Shown one piece after another: positions 1 through 7,772 of a stretch of DNA of 64,000 bases. Source of the stretch: Myxococcales bacterium. Lineage in GTDB: Bacteria > Myxococcota_A > Polyangia > Polyangiales > Ga0077539. The notes under the pieces are model-generated. The model was not told where the DNA came from and ran no database searches. It saw only the letters and a program-made list of their open reading frames with translations. The position numbers and the translations under genes were made by a program. Location: contig JAEUKH010000004.1 in assembly GCA_016792845.1 (NCBI GenBank), positions 62,001 through 126,000 on the forward strand, read 5' to 3'. Every line of letters begins with the position of its first letter. The first letter of the stretch is position 1.

Positions 1-372
1 CTGAATCTGAGTCTGGACCTCGCGCGAGACCCGGCGGCACACGGTCACCACCGGGAGCTCGCTCGCGGCCATGGGAGTGTAGTCTCGCTCGGCGAGCCCG
101 AGGTCTGTGCCGATGGCCCGGCACGCGGTCAGGAGGCGGTCGTTGAGGGCGGTCACCGAGGCCGAGAGGTCGATGGTGGCCTTGAGGAAGTTCTCGACCT
201 TGCGCCCGTCGGCGGTGGTGCCGAAGGTCGCGACGCGGCCGCCCGGGATGTCAAAGGTCGTCGCCGAACAGAGCGGGTCGCCGAGGTTGGGGTCTGCGCC
301 GGTGTCGCCGCCGCAATCAATGAGCGCGAGGGCACCGAGCGCGAGCACGGGGAGGGTGGTCTTGCCGATCAT
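1..372 (-). CDS. lipoprotein, 3' end outside window
   Basis: The reading frame begins at an ATG complementary to 370-372 and stays open to the left edge, so only the first 124 codons are visible. The N-terminus has a short basic start (MIGK), a hydrophobic stretch and a lipobox-like LIDC followed by GGDTG, which fits an exported lipoprotein although Asp before Cys is not the usual residue. The rest shows no domain I recognise. It starts 29 bases after the stop of the E1 beta gene and lies in the same direction, so it may be the last gene of that transcript. Function unknown. Confidence 0.6.
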   Translation of the reverse strand, partial: MIGKTTLPVLALGALALIDCGGDTGADPNLGDPLCSATTFDIPGGRVATFGTTADGRKVENFLKATIDLSASVTALNDRLLTACRAIGTDLGLAERDYTPMAASELPVVTVCRRVSREVQTQIQ

Positions 373-400
373 CGCGGCAAGGATACCGCATCGACCGCGT

Positions 401-1375
401 TCAGTAACGGGCCAGCTTGCGGAGCGCCGCGACGATGGCCTCGCGGCCGGGCAGGAGGGCCTTCTCCATGTGCTTGTTGTAGGGCGACGAGCGGTCGGCG
501 TAGGTGACGCGCTTGACGGGCCCGTCGAGCCACTCGAAGGCCTGGTCGGCGATGCGGGCGGCGAGCTCGGCGCCGTACCCCGCCGTGGCGGTGGCCTCGT
601 GCACGATGAGCACCTTCGAGCACTTCTTCACCGACGCCATCACCGTCTCTTCATCGAGCGGGACGAGGGTGCGCAGGTCGATCACCTCGACCGAGATGCC
701 CTCGCGGGCCACCTCTTCGGCGGCGGCGAGCGACTCGTGGAGCGTCCACGACCAAGACAAGATGGTGATGCTGCGGCCCTCGCGGGCCACCCGGGCCTTG
801 CCGAGCGGGGTGAGCTGCTCGCCCTCGCCGAGGCTCTCTTTCTCGCGCCGATAGAGAAACCGGTGCTCAAGGTAGACCACGGGGTTGTCGTCTCGGATGG
901 CCGATTTCATCATCCCCAAGGCGTCAGCCGGGGTCGAGGGCGCCACCACCGCGAGCCCCGGAACGTGGGCGAACCACGCCTCGGGCGACTGCGAGTGGAA
1001 GGGCCCCGCGCCTGCGCCGCCGCCAAAAGGCAGCCGCAGCACGAAAGGCACGGGCTGCTCCCAGCGGTAGTAGGTGCGCGCGATGTTGTTGACGATCTGG
1101 TTGAACCCGCACGACACGAAATCGGCAAATTGCATCTCGACGATGGGGCGCTTGCCCACGAGGGCCGCGCCGAGGGCCGCGCCGAGGGCGCCCGACTCGC
1201 AGAGCGGGGTGTTGACCACCCTGAGGCGCCCGAAGCGCTCGTAGAGGCCCTTGGTGACGCGGAACGCGCCGCCGAACTGGGCGACGTCTTGGCCCATGAC
1301 GAAGACGTTGGCGTCGCGCTCCATCTCTTCGAAGAGGGCGCGGCGGATGGCGTCGAGGTAGGTCGTCTCAGCCAC
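401..1375 (-). CDS. 2-oxoacid dehydrogenase E1 component, beta subunit
   Basis: A 324-residue protein with the standard length and N-terminus of the beta subunit of thiamine-diphosphate-dependent 2-oxoacid dehydrogenases (it opens MAETTYLDAIRRAL, then the GQDVAQFGGAF stretch seen in PdhB/BkdB/AcoB). With the alpha subunit it decarboxylates a 2-oxoacid and passes the acyl group to the lipoyl arm of an E2. Its ATG at 1375 overlaps the end of the alpha-subunit gene by 8 bases, so the two are translationally coupled. Substrate (pyruvate, branched-chain oxoacid or acetoin) cannot be fixed from sequence alone. No E2 or E3 gene is present in this window, so those subunits must be supplied from elsewhere. 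Confidence 0.93.
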   Translation of the reverse strand: MAETTYLDAIRRALFEEMERDANVFVMGQDVAQFGGAFRVTKGLYERFGRLRVVNTPLCESGALGAALGAALVGKRPIVEMQFADFVSCGFNQIVNNIARTYYRWEQPVPFVLRLPFGGGAGAGPFHSQSPEAWFAHVPGLAVVAPSTPADALGMMKSAIRDDNPVVYLEHRFLYRREKESLGEGEQLTPLGKARVAREGRSITILSWSWTLHESLAAAEEVAREGISVEVIDLRTLVPLDEETVMASVKKCSKVLIVHEATATAGYGAELAARIADQAFEWLDGPVKRVTYADRSSPYNKHMEKALLPGREAIVAALRKLARY

Positions 1376-2492
1376 GGGTCACCTCGGCGTGCTGGCGGGC
1401 GAAGGCGTCGGCGACGGGGCCGGGCGCGAAGGGGTTTCTCCACGCCTCGTGGAGCTCGGGTTCGGGGGTGGCGAGGCCGCGGGCGACGGCCGCTTCGATG
1501 ATCGCGGTGGCGGTCTCTTGCACCGCGGCGATGCGTGCCGCGTCGGCGGCGCCGATGCGGGTGAGCCAGGCCTCGAAGCGCGGCAAGGGGTCGTGGGTGA
1601 GCCAGCGGGCCCGCTCGTCGGCGGCGATGAGCTCGTACGAGCCGTCGCCCTCGGCGTGACCGCGCATGCGGGGCAGCATCGCCTCAAGCAGCGTGGCGCC
1701 TTCACCCGTTCGGGCGCGGGCGAGGGCGCGCTCGAAGGCGCCATGCACGGCTTCGAAGTCGGTGCCATCGAAGGTCTCGCCGGCGATGCCGTACCCGGGG
1801 GCCCGATCGCTGAGCTTCTCGCAGGCGAACTGCTCGTGCAGCGGGGTCGAGAAGGCGTAGCGGTTGTTTTCGACCACGAGAATGAGCGGGAGCTTCATCA
1901 CCCCGGCCATGTTGAGGGCCTCGTGGAAATCGCCCTGCGAGGTCGCGCCTTCGCCGATGAAGCCGACCACCACGTTCTGGTTGCCGTCTTGGAGGTTGGC
2001 GAGGGCGAGCCCTGCCGCCACGGGGATCATCGCGCCGAGGTGCGAGATCATGCCGACGTGCCGAAGCCCCGTCGCGCGGTCGATGAGGCCGTAGTGAAAC
2101 GAGCGGTCGACCCCGCGGGTGAAGCCGTCGCGGCGGCCGAGGACCTGCGAGGCGAGGCGGTGCAAGAGCGCGCCGGGGTCTGGGCGGAGGGCGTCCCACG
2201 CGGTGCGGTCTTGGGGCTCGAAGAGCGCGGGCGCGAGCCGCGTCGGGTCGAGGTAGTGCGTGAGGATGGCCCCGAGGTCGCGGTGCACCGTCGAGAGCGC
2301 GTCGTTCGGCAAGAGGCTCAGCGCGGCGCCCACGGTGGTGGCCTCGTTGCCGACGGCGCTGTACCAACGGCCGATGTTGCCCGCCCGGGCCATCGACTCG
2401 AAGCGTGAGTCCCACGCGCGCGAGAGGCGCATGAAAAAGTGGGCGCGCCGCAGCGTGGTCGGCGAAGGTGTGCCCGCGGTCTGTTCTGCCAT
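1368..2492 (-). CDS. 2-oxoacid dehydrogenase E1 component, alpha subunit
   Basis: A 374-residue thiamine-diphosphate enzyme subunit. The TPP/Mg2+ motif is visible as GEGATSQGDFHEALN followed about 20 residues later by VVENNRYAFSTP, and the GNEATTVGAA stretch near the N-terminus is the usual E1 alpha phosphate/TPP-contact region. The first position of the classical GDG motif is kept and the second is Glu (GEG), as in many branched-chain E1 alpha subunits. It precedes and overlaps the beta subunit gene. The branched-chain type is my best guess; a pyruvate or acetoin type is also possible. Confidence 0.92.
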   Translation of the reverse strand: MAEQTAGTPSPTTLRRAHFFMRLSRAWDSRFESMARAGNIGRWYSAVGNEATTVGAALSLLPNDALSTVHRDLGAILTHYLDPTRLAPALFEPQDRTAWDALRPDPGALLHRLASQVLGRRDGFTRGVDRSFHYGLIDRATGLRHVGMISHLGAMIPVAAGLALANLQDGNQNVVVGFIGEGATSQGDFHEALNMAGVMKLPLILVVENNRYAFSTPLHEQFACEKLSDRAPGYGIAGETFDGTDFEAVHGAFERALARARTGEGATLLEAMLPRMRGHAEGDGSYELIAADERARWLTHDPLPRFEAWLTRIGAADAARIAAVQETATAIIEAAVARGLATPEPELHEAWRNPFAPGPVADAFARQHAEVTRG

Positions 2493-2562
2493 AGCGTCTG
2501 GGCCGCGGGTCTACCCTCGCGTCGACCCGAGAAGCAAGCCCCAGCTACGCACCCGCCGCGAC

Positions 2563-3123
2563 TTAGAGCCGCCCGAGGATGGCTCGGAGGTGCGCCCGGG
2601 CGACGTCGCCGTCGAAGAGCTCGGCCAGGGCGCGGCTCAGGTGCTCGATGGCCACGAGGAGGGCGTCGCCCCGGGCCCCCACCCGCTCGGCCTGGGCCGC
2701 CGCACGCAAGAGCGCGATGGCCGACTCGACGTGATCGCGCGGCCCCGCGGGGCCGTGGTGATCGTCAGGCTCGAGCGCGTCGGTGAGGGTGCGAAGACCC
2801 CGCGGGAGCACCACCGAGGGGTTGTCAGCCCACGGCGGCACCGTCTGTAGCGCGGGCTTGAGGCCCAGCGAGAGCTGCCGCGGCCCCGCCCCGGGCGGCG
2901 GCGACGGCAGGCCCTTCAGCGGCAACACCCGCGCCGAACGCCCCTCGACCGCGGCGCCCCGCGCGGGCTGCAACGACTCAGGCGCCTCGGCCAGGGTCAC
3001 CCCCTCGCGCGAGAGCAGCGTCATGCGCACCGTCGGGCGACGGCGCGAGCGGCCGCGGCCCGCGGCGACCGTGAGAGTGGGGCCCGGTGTGCCCGGGGTA
3101 CCAGGGGGCTGCCCTTTTCGCAT
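2563..3123 (-). CDS. hypothetical protein, divergent from the XRE regulator
   Basis: I do not recognise this protein. The frame is open upstream to 3174, but a start at 3123 leaves the two palindromic sites at 3126-3171 between it and the divergent regulator, which is the more natural arrangement; no strong ribosome binding site helps decide. From 3123 the product has 186 residues: a basic Pro/Gly/Arg-rich N-terminus, a proline-rich middle, and a helical C-terminal third. Around residues 83-88 it carries QLSLGL, loosely like a beta-clamp-binding motif. It sits 70 bases upstream of the E1 alpha gene on the same strand but shares the operator region with the recombination locus, so it may belong to that unit. 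Confidence 0.55.
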   Translation of the reverse strand: MRKGQPPGTPGTPGPTLTVAAGRGRSRRRPTVRMTLLSREGVTLAEAPESLQPARGAAVEGRSARVLPLKGLPSPPPGAGPRQLSLGLKPALQTVPPWADNPSVVLPRGLRTLTDALEPDDHHGPAGPRDHVESAIALLRAAAQAERVGARGDALLVAIEHLSRALAELFDGDVARAHLRAILGRL

Positions 3124-3125
3124 GC

Positions 3126-3139
3126 AAGCAATACTGCTT
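3126..3139. promoter_or_regulatory. palindromic operator-like site 1
   Basis: AAGCA-ATAC-TGCTT forms an inverted repeat (five-base arms, four-base spacer). It lies just upstream of the minus-strand gene starting at 3123 and 68 bases upstream of the XRE gene. The sequence matches site 2 (AGCAAT-N-ATTGCT) with small deviations, and the centres of the two sites are about 33 bases apart, close to three helical turns. AT-rich sequence of this kind stands out in this GC-rich region. Likely binding site for the adjacent XRE protein (inference). Confidence 0.55.
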
Positions 3140-3158
3140 AAGTCGAAATTGGCAGTCA

Positions 3159-3171
3159 AGCAATGATTGCT
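3159..3171. promoter_or_regulatory. palindromic operator-like site 2
   Basis: A perfect inverted repeat AGCAAT-G-ATTGCT in the divergent intergenic region, 35 bases before the XRE start codon. Paired with the related site at 3126-3139; a third, shorter copy of the core (GCAATATTGC) is at 3975-3984. Autoregulation by the XRE protein is the simplest reading. Confidence 0.6.
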
Positions 3172-3206
3172 CAAAAAGTGCGCCCGGGTTAGCTTTGCGG
3201 GAGCCG

Positions 3207-3824
3207 ATGCCGAGACCCGTCGCCACCGAGGATGCAGCGCGCCGTCGGGCGCGTCTCGGGGCCTTGATCGAGGCCCTCGGGGCGGCGCGCGGCGCGAAGG
3301 TGACGCAGCGAGAGTTCGCGGCCTCGATCGGGCGCGAGCAGGGCACCATCGCGGCCATCCTCGGGGGGCACCGGGCGCTCGGGGGCGACGTGATGTTGGC
3401 GGTGGTGCAGGCCTACGGGCTGCCGGCTGACTATTTTGACAGCGCCCTCGCGCCGAACCCGCGGCCCTTCGCGCGGGCGGCGGTGGGGGCGGTTCCGGCG
3501 TTGCGGGGTGAGGCGACGGGGCCGGGGCCGCTGCGGGCGCCGCCGGTGTCGGTGGCTTACGGCTCGCGCGACCCTGGGCTCGCCGAGGTGATCGCGGCCC
3601 TCGCGCCCGATCGGGCCGTGGCCATGGCCCTCGAATCGCTCTCGCGCCGCGGCATGGCGCGCGACAGCGACGGGTGGAGCCTCCTGGCCATCGAGGCCCA
3701 GAGCGCCCACGACCGGGGCGCCCTCGGGGGGTGGTTCGCCGAGGCGCAGCGCCTCCCCCTCGCGCAGCCTGAGGTGAGCGCCCGCGGCCGGAGCTCTAAG
3801 ACGAAGCGCGTCGGCGCGGTCTGA
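3207..3824 (+). CDS. XRE-family HTH transcriptional regulator
   Basis: A 205-residue protein. Residues about 15-80 form a Cro/CI-type helix-turn-helix domain: VTQREFAASIG is helices 2-3, then EQGTIAAILGGHRALG, then a typical ending LAVVQAYGLPADYF. The remaining 120 residues are Ala/Arg-rich without a recognised fold. I start it at the ATG at 3207 rather than 40 codons upstream, because the upstream codons cover the palindromic operators and have non-coding composition. GGGAG precedes the ATG by only three bases. It leads the cluster that includes the RecT-like and exonuclease genes, so it is the probable repressor of this phage-like module. Confidence 0.82.
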   Translation: MPRPVATEDAARRRARLGALIEALGAARGAKVTQREFAASIGREQGTIAAILGGHRALGGDVMLAVVQAYGLPADYFDSALAPNPRPFARAAVGAVPALRGEATGPGPLRAPPVSVAYGSRDPGLAEVIAALAPDRAVAMALESLSRRGMARDSDGWSLLAIEAQSAHDRGALGGWFAEAQRLPLAQPEVSARGRSSKTKRVGAV

Positions 3825-3833
3825 CATCTGGTG

Positions 3834-3848
3834 TGACAGAGTATGTCA
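3834..3848. promoter_or_regulatory. palindrome TGACA-N5-TGTCA
   Basis: An inverted repeat with five-base arms and a five-base spacer lies just after the stop codon of the XRE gene; a further TGACAT at 3822-3827 can pair with the same right arm. It differs from the AGCAAT-type sites, so a second regulator may act on the downstream genes. Alternatively it is chance, since the arms are short. Confidence 0.35.
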
Positions 3849-3961
3849 ATCGTGCCCTTGCGAGGGTCGCGAGGGTGCGTACCTTCCGGGGCGTGAAGGA
3901 CGACCGACAAAACGGGGCGCGGTGGGTTCGGGGCGGCGCCGAGCTGCCGCGCAGGGCGCCG

Positions 3962-4357
3962 ATGGGCGACGCTGGCAATATTGCTTCAGCATTGTCATCG
4001 CCCGGCTACGACGAGCGCCCCGTCGAGAGCGCCCTCGAGCTCGACGAGCTCGTGCGGCTGCGGGCCGAGCTCTCGTGGGCTGATTGGAAGTCGCATCCGC
4101 GGTTCAAGAAAGACCGGGTGCTCGGCGAGGCGCAGCGCACGCTGGGCGCGGGTTGGGGCGCGCTGCGCTGGCCGGTGCTGCCCGGGGTCGTGGCGGAGCT
4201 CCGCCCGGCGAACGATGTGCCTGACGCGACCTCTCCGTTGCCGCCTTCGCTTGAGGCCGAGCTCATGGCCGACGAGGCGTACTTGCAGCGCTGCGACGCG
4301 GCCTTCGAGGCGTGGATCGACGCCCTCGACGCGCAGGGGCCCGACAACGACGAGTGA
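3962..4357 (+). CDS. small acidic hypothetical protein in recombination locus
   Basis: Function not recognised. From the ATG at 3962 it has 131 residues, is strongly acidic at both ends (the C-terminus ends DAQGPDNDE) and has a basic/aromatic centre (WADWKSHPRFKKDR). The frame is open further upstream to a GTG at 3833, but that start would put the operator palindrome inside the gene and the extra codons look unlike the rest. It lies between the regulator and the annealing protein, so a role in the same module is likely. The palindrome GCAATATTGC falls inside codons 5-8. Confidence 0.6.
   Translation: MGDAGNIASALSSPGYDERPVESALELDELVRLRAELSWADWKSHPRFKKDRVLGEAQRTLGAGWGALRWPVLPGVVAELRPANDVPDATSPLPPSLEAELMADEAYLQRCDAAFEAWIDALDAQGPDNDE
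3975..3984. promoter_or_regulatory. third AGCAAT-type palindrome core
   Basis: GCAATATTGC is a perfect ten-base palindrome that shares its arms (GCAAT/ATTGC) with the two sites upstream of the XRE gene. It is either inside the first codons of the 3962 gene or, if translation starts later, in its leader. It could be a secondary operator for the downstream genes. Confidence 0.4.
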
Positions 4358-4443
4358 TCGAGAGGCCGGGCTCGCGCATGGGGCGCGCGCGCCGGCGACC
4401 AGCATCGGTGCGGCCCGAGGGGCCCAACACACAGGGTAGAGCG

Positions 4444-5337
4444 ATGAACGAGAAGGCTGAAAAGACCGAGAAGAAGAGCGTGGGCGAGCGGGCCGAGTTT
4501 GGGGTCGACGCCCTGACCGGCGCGCGGGTGATCGAGTCGCTGGTGCTGCGGGGCGACGTGTCGGCGCTGAACGGCACCGACCGGGCGAAGTTCTACGTTC
4601 AGATGTGTGACGGCCTGGGGCTCAACCCGCACGCCCAGCCCTTCGCGTTTCTCAAGCTGAACGGCAAAGAGGTGCTCTACGCCACCCGCGGGGCCACCGA
4701 TCAGCTCGCGGCCATTCATAAGCTGAACCGCGAGATCATCGACGGGCCCAAGGTGATCGACCTCGCGGGCACCAAGCTCGTCTACGCGGTGTGTCGCGCG
4801 ACGCACCCCAACGGTCGGGTCGAGACCGCGACGGCCACGGTGCCCCTGGTCGACCCGGTGAACGTGCTCATGAAGGTCGAGACCAAGGCCAAGCGCCGGG
4901 CCACGCTGTCGATCCTCGGGTTGGGCGTGCTCGATGAGATGGAGCTTGAGACCATTCCGGCCAACGTTCAGGAGCCCGCGGGCGGTGTTGACCTGGCGTC
5001 GATCGCGAACCAGGCGCGGGCCCACGAGGCGCCGCCGGTGCCGGCCAACGATGAGGGCAGCCCGGCGCCGAGCGAGGCGCACCCCGCGCTCGAGAGCTTC
5101 TATGCGCGGCTCGGCGAGATCGAGCTGCCGGGCGAGGCCGTGGGGGTCTGGGTCAAGCACCGCGCTGACATCGCGACCCTCGACGCCGCCGTGCGCGAGG
5201 CCGCGTGGAAGGCGCTCTGTCTGCGCACCGAGGAGGTGGGCAAGATGAAGAACGCCAAGATCTGGCTCCGAAAGGCGATCGCGGAAGAAGACCAGCGGCG
5301 CGGTGCGAGCGCCACGGGTGATACCCAGGCCGCCTGA
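4444..5337 (+). CDS. RecT/Red-beta-like single-strand annealing protein
   Basis: A 297-residue protein whose first 175 residues resemble phage single-strand annealing recombinases. Visible features are the FYVQMCDGLGLNPHAQPF stretch (residues 50-67, comparable with the GLNP region of Red-beta), LYATRGATDQLAA (79-90), and KVETKAKRRATLSILGLGVLDE (144-165), the basic conserved segment of this group. Such proteins coat and anneal complementary single strands produced by a partner exonuclease. The C-terminal 100 residues are a proline-rich linker plus a helical domain. The exonuclease gene follows 47 bases downstream. Family membership is by motif; a more distant annealase family is possible. Confidence 0.68.
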   Translation: MNEKAEKTEKKSVGERAEFGVDALTGARVIESLVLRGDVSALNGTDRAKFYVQMCDGLGLNPHAQPFAFLKLNGKEVLYATRGATDQLAAIHKLNREIIDGPKVIDLAGTKLVYAVCRATHPNGRVETATATVPLVDPVNVLMKVETKAKRRATLSILGLGVLDEMELETIPANVQEPAGGVDLASIANQARAHEAPPVPANDEGSPAPSEAHPALESFYARLGEIELPGEAVGVWVKHRADIATLDAAVREAAWKALCLRTEEVGKMKNAKIWLRKAIAEEDQRRGASATGDTQAA

Positions 5338-5384
5338 ACGGGGCGGCGTGTAGTTTCACCGAGGTCGGAGGGGGGCAATGGGCT

Positions 5385-6530
5385 ATGCTCGGGTGTCGCT
5401 CGCGTCGCCCGCTCATGGACCCAGCCCCGAACCTCCTCGACGTTGCGCAGCTTGCCGAAATCGCGCAGGCGAGGGCCGAGTGCGCGCCGCGGCTGTACGC
5501 CCTCGTGTCGAGCGTGGGCTCGCAGCGGGCGGCGTGGGAGGTGCTGCACGAGGCGGGCCTCTTCCCCGACGCCGCGGGGAAGTTCTACGCCGCGGTGCGA
5601 AAGTACGGGCTCGAAGCGACCCTCGACGGGCTCTTCACCCTCGACCGTCTGGCGATCATCCGCGCGCTGATCGTTAACCCAGCGCCCTTCGCCATCCCGC
5701 GGGTGAGCGTCTCGACGCTGGCCAATCAGTTCTACTGCGAGATGCAGGTCCACCTCGCGCGCTCGCACGCGCTGCGCACCGAGAGCGCCGAGCTCGCCGC
5801 CGGGGCCGCGGGGCATGCGGCCTTCGAGGCCGAGGCCGAAGAGATTTCGCCCGAAGAGATCAACCGCGCCATCACCGCGGGCGAGCCCCTCGAGCTCGTC
5901 GAGATGCCGCTCTCGGCCGAAGTTCACGGGGTGCGGATCGTCGGCCGGGCCGACCGCATTCACCTCGAAGGCAAGCGCGCCACGCTGGTGCTGGAGTTTA
6001 AGTTCAGCGGCCGCCGAGAGCTCTTCCCCTCGCACATCGTGCAGGTCGAGGCCTACGGCCGGATGCTCGAAGCCAACGGCTTTAGCACCGACCGTCTCGT
6101 CTACGCGGTGGCGGTGCTCCCGCGGGGCCGCAAGGTCACCGACGGCCTCGCCGCGCAGATCGCAGAGCGTGCGTTTCGCGCCGCCCGCGACGGTCTCAGC
6201 ATGACCGACCCGCGGCCGCCGACGGGGGCCCCCGACCCCTTGGCCGGGCTCACCGCGCGCCGCATCGACGACGAGGCCTTCGGGCTCTGGGTCTTTCGTC
6301 ACCACCGGGCCCGGGTCGAGCGCGACCTCTCGTGGGCCCTCCACTACTGGTCAGGCCGCCGGGCCCCTGAGGGCACCGCGTCGCGCGGCAAATGCAGGGC
6401 GTGCCCCTTCAACGCCGCGACGCTCTGTGAGGCCGCGAAGGCTCCGCCCGATGGCCGCTATGCGGTGAAGCGCACCGAGGGGCGCTACGGGGTCTTGCAC
6501 GTCGTTCAGCCCGCCCGCCGCGGGCCCTGA
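5385..6530 (+). CDS. Cas4/RecB-type Fe-S exonuclease
   Basis: A 381-residue PD-(D/E)XK nuclease. Motifs in order: first cluster Cys118 (FYC), His144 (AAGHAAFE), Asp190 (GRAD), Glu204-x-Lys206 (LEFK), Gln220...Tyr224 (QVEAYG), then Cys337, Cys340 and Cys348 (KCRACPFNAATLC). The one-plus-three cysteine layout is that of the 4Fe-4S cluster in Cas4 and AddB. The first 100 residues are an extra helical domain. The start at 5385 is preceded by a strong GGAGGGGGG at nine bases. Next to a RecT-like gene it most likely supplies the 5'-3' resection activity of a two-component recombinase. No cas1, cas2 or repeats are nearby, so a CRISPR role is not supported. Confidence 0.82.
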   Translation: MLGCRSRRPLMDPAPNLLDVAQLAEIAQARAECAPRLYALVSSVGSQRAAWEVLHEAGLFPDAAGKFYAAVRKYGLEATLDGLFTLDRLAIIRALIVNPAPFAIPRVSVSTLANQFYCEMQVHLARSHALRTESAELAAGAAGHAAFEAEAEEISPEEINRAITAGEPLELVEMPLSAEVHGVRIVGRADRIHLEGKRATLVLEFKFSGRRELFPSHIVQVEAYGRMLEANGFSTDRLVYAVAVLPRGRKVTDGLAAQIAERAFRAARDGLSMTDPRPPTGAPDPLAGLTARRIDDEAFGLWVFRHHRARVERDLSWALHYWSGRRAPEGTASRGKCRACPFNAATLCEAAKAPPDGRYAVKRTEGRYGVLHVVQPARRGP

Positions 6531-6569
6531 GCGCCGCCGAGACGGCCTCGGGCGGGCCCAAAGGCCGAC

Positions 6570-6605
6570 GGCCGTGAGGGGCGCGGGTCGCTGCCCCTTA
6601 CGGCC
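6570..6605. terminator. hairpin between convergent genes
   Basis: GGCCGTGAGGGGC (6570-6582) pairs with GCCCCTTACGGCC (6593-6605) with one G-T wobble and a ten-base loop. It lies between the convergent ends of the exonuclease gene and the NHL lipoprotein gene, so it can act on both strands. There is no T-tract, so it may act with Rho or as an mRNA 3' end stabiliser. Confidence 0.5.
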
Positions 6606-6629
6606 GCCGAGACGGCATTGTGATGCCTG

Positions 6630-7772
6630 TCAGTTCGGGTCGATGCGCACCACGCGGCTCGCCTCGCCGCCCGAGGCGTCGACGGCGTAGAGCTTGTTGT
6701 CGGGGCCGAAGGCGATCGAGCGGAGGCCGTTGGTGATGCCCGTGTCGAGGTAGTTCACGCGCTCGCCGTTCGAGACGCGAAAGGCCGAGATGCGGCCCGT
6801 GGCGAAATCGCTCACGTAGAGGAAGCCGCCGCGGAGGGCGATGCCCGAGGGCGTGTCGAGCTCGCCCGCGGCGCCGACGACCTCTTCGACGTGCGAATCG
6901 GGGGCCTCGTAGAGCGGCGTCTCGCGGATCGCCGTGGTGACCCTGGGCATCGTGCGGTCGGTCTCGACGGCGGTGTTGAGCCGCACCACGCGGTGGTTGC
7001 CGCTGTCGGCGACGTAGATGAAGTTGCTCTCGCGGTCGAAGACCATCTGGCTCGGCACGTTCTCGACGCGGCTGAGCTCGCCCGCGGCGAAGCGCCAGGT
7101 CAGGCCGTCGGCGTGGTCGTCGGCGCCCGGGGCGTGCCAGTCGTGAAACTCGTACTTGTCGATGCTGCCGGCCTGACCGTTGAAGGCCCAGAAGATGCGC
7201 GGGGCGGTGCTCGCGATGCCCATGCAGAGCGGCGAGTGGTGAAGCATGTCGAGGTGCGAGCCCGAGGGGCGGCGCGCCTGGAGCTGGGCGATGTCGGTGG
7301 TGTGCACCACGGGGCCCATGAAGTTGTTGGGCGCCGCGCGGCCGCGGTAGTCGTTGCGCGACTCCTGGCAGGTGGCCACGGTGCCGTCGCCCCCGAAGGC
7401 GAGGCTCGTGGGGTAGACCAGGAAGTGATAGCTGAGGTCGCGGATGGTGAGCGGCGCCTCGGGCATCTGCTTCATGGTGTCGGCGATGGTGAAGCTGTCG
7501 CCCGACCAGTTGGTGACCCAGAGCTGGGTGGGGCTCTCGGGGTTGAAGGCGAGCCCCGTGGGCTGCCGCAGGCCCTCGACGATGGGCGTGAGGGTGACGG
7601 TGCTCGCCGAGTGGTCGCCTCGGCCGATTTCGGGCGCGAGGCGCGGCGGGGGTGCGTCGACGACCACCCCGGCGTCTGTGCCGGTCATGCCGGTGTCACC
7701 CGTGTTTGAGCCACAGCCGAAGGCCGTCGCGCCAAGCATCACCAACGAACCAAGCTTCATCATCGAACGCAT
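6630..7772 (-). CDS. NHL/beta-propeller-type lipoprotein
   Basis: The open frame extends far upstream over carA, but the real start is the ATG at 7772: it has GAGGAGGG seven bases upstream and opens a lipoprotein signal (MRSMMKLGSLVML, lipobox AFGC). The 380-residue product has repeats of the NHL/SMP-30 kind, for example GLAFNPESPTQLWVTN, FIYVADSGNHRVVRLN, GFLYVSDFATGRISAF and IAFGPDNKLYAVDA. It should fold as a beta-propeller anchored to a membrane. Ligand or enzymatic activity cannot be read from the sequence. It is divergent from carA. Confidence 0.85.
   Translation of the reverse strand: MRSMMKLGSLVMLGATAFGCGSNTGDTGMTGTDAGVVVDAPPPRLAPEIGRGDHSASTVTLTPIVEGLRQPTGLAFNPESPTQLWVTNWSGDSFTIADTMKQMPEAPLTIRDLSYHFLVYPTSLAFGGDGTVATCQESRNDYRGRAAPNNFMGPVVHTTDIAQLQARRPSGSHLDMLHHSPLCMGIASTAPRIFWAFNGQAGSIDKYEFHDWHAPGADDHADGLTWRFAAGELSRVENVPSQMVFDRESNFIYVADSGNHRVVRLNTAVETDRTMPRVTTAIRETPLYEAPDSHVEEVVGAAGELDTPSGIALRGGFLYVSDFATGRISAFRVSNGERVNYLDTGITNGLRSIAFGPDNKLYAVDASGGEASRVVRIDPN

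Noticed and set aside
3087-3206. Extended N-terminus of the XRE regulator
   Set aside because: The 40 extra codons cross the palindromic operators and look non-coding; the HTH family start is at 3207.
4444-5337. ERF- or RAD52-type annealing protein
   Set aside because: The GLNP and KAKRR segments fit RecT/Red-beta better, but the distinction remains uncertain.
5385-6530. CRISPR-associated Cas4
   Set aside because: The nuclease has Cas4-like cysteines, but there is no repeat array or cas1/cas2 nearby, and a RecT-like gene sits directly upstream.
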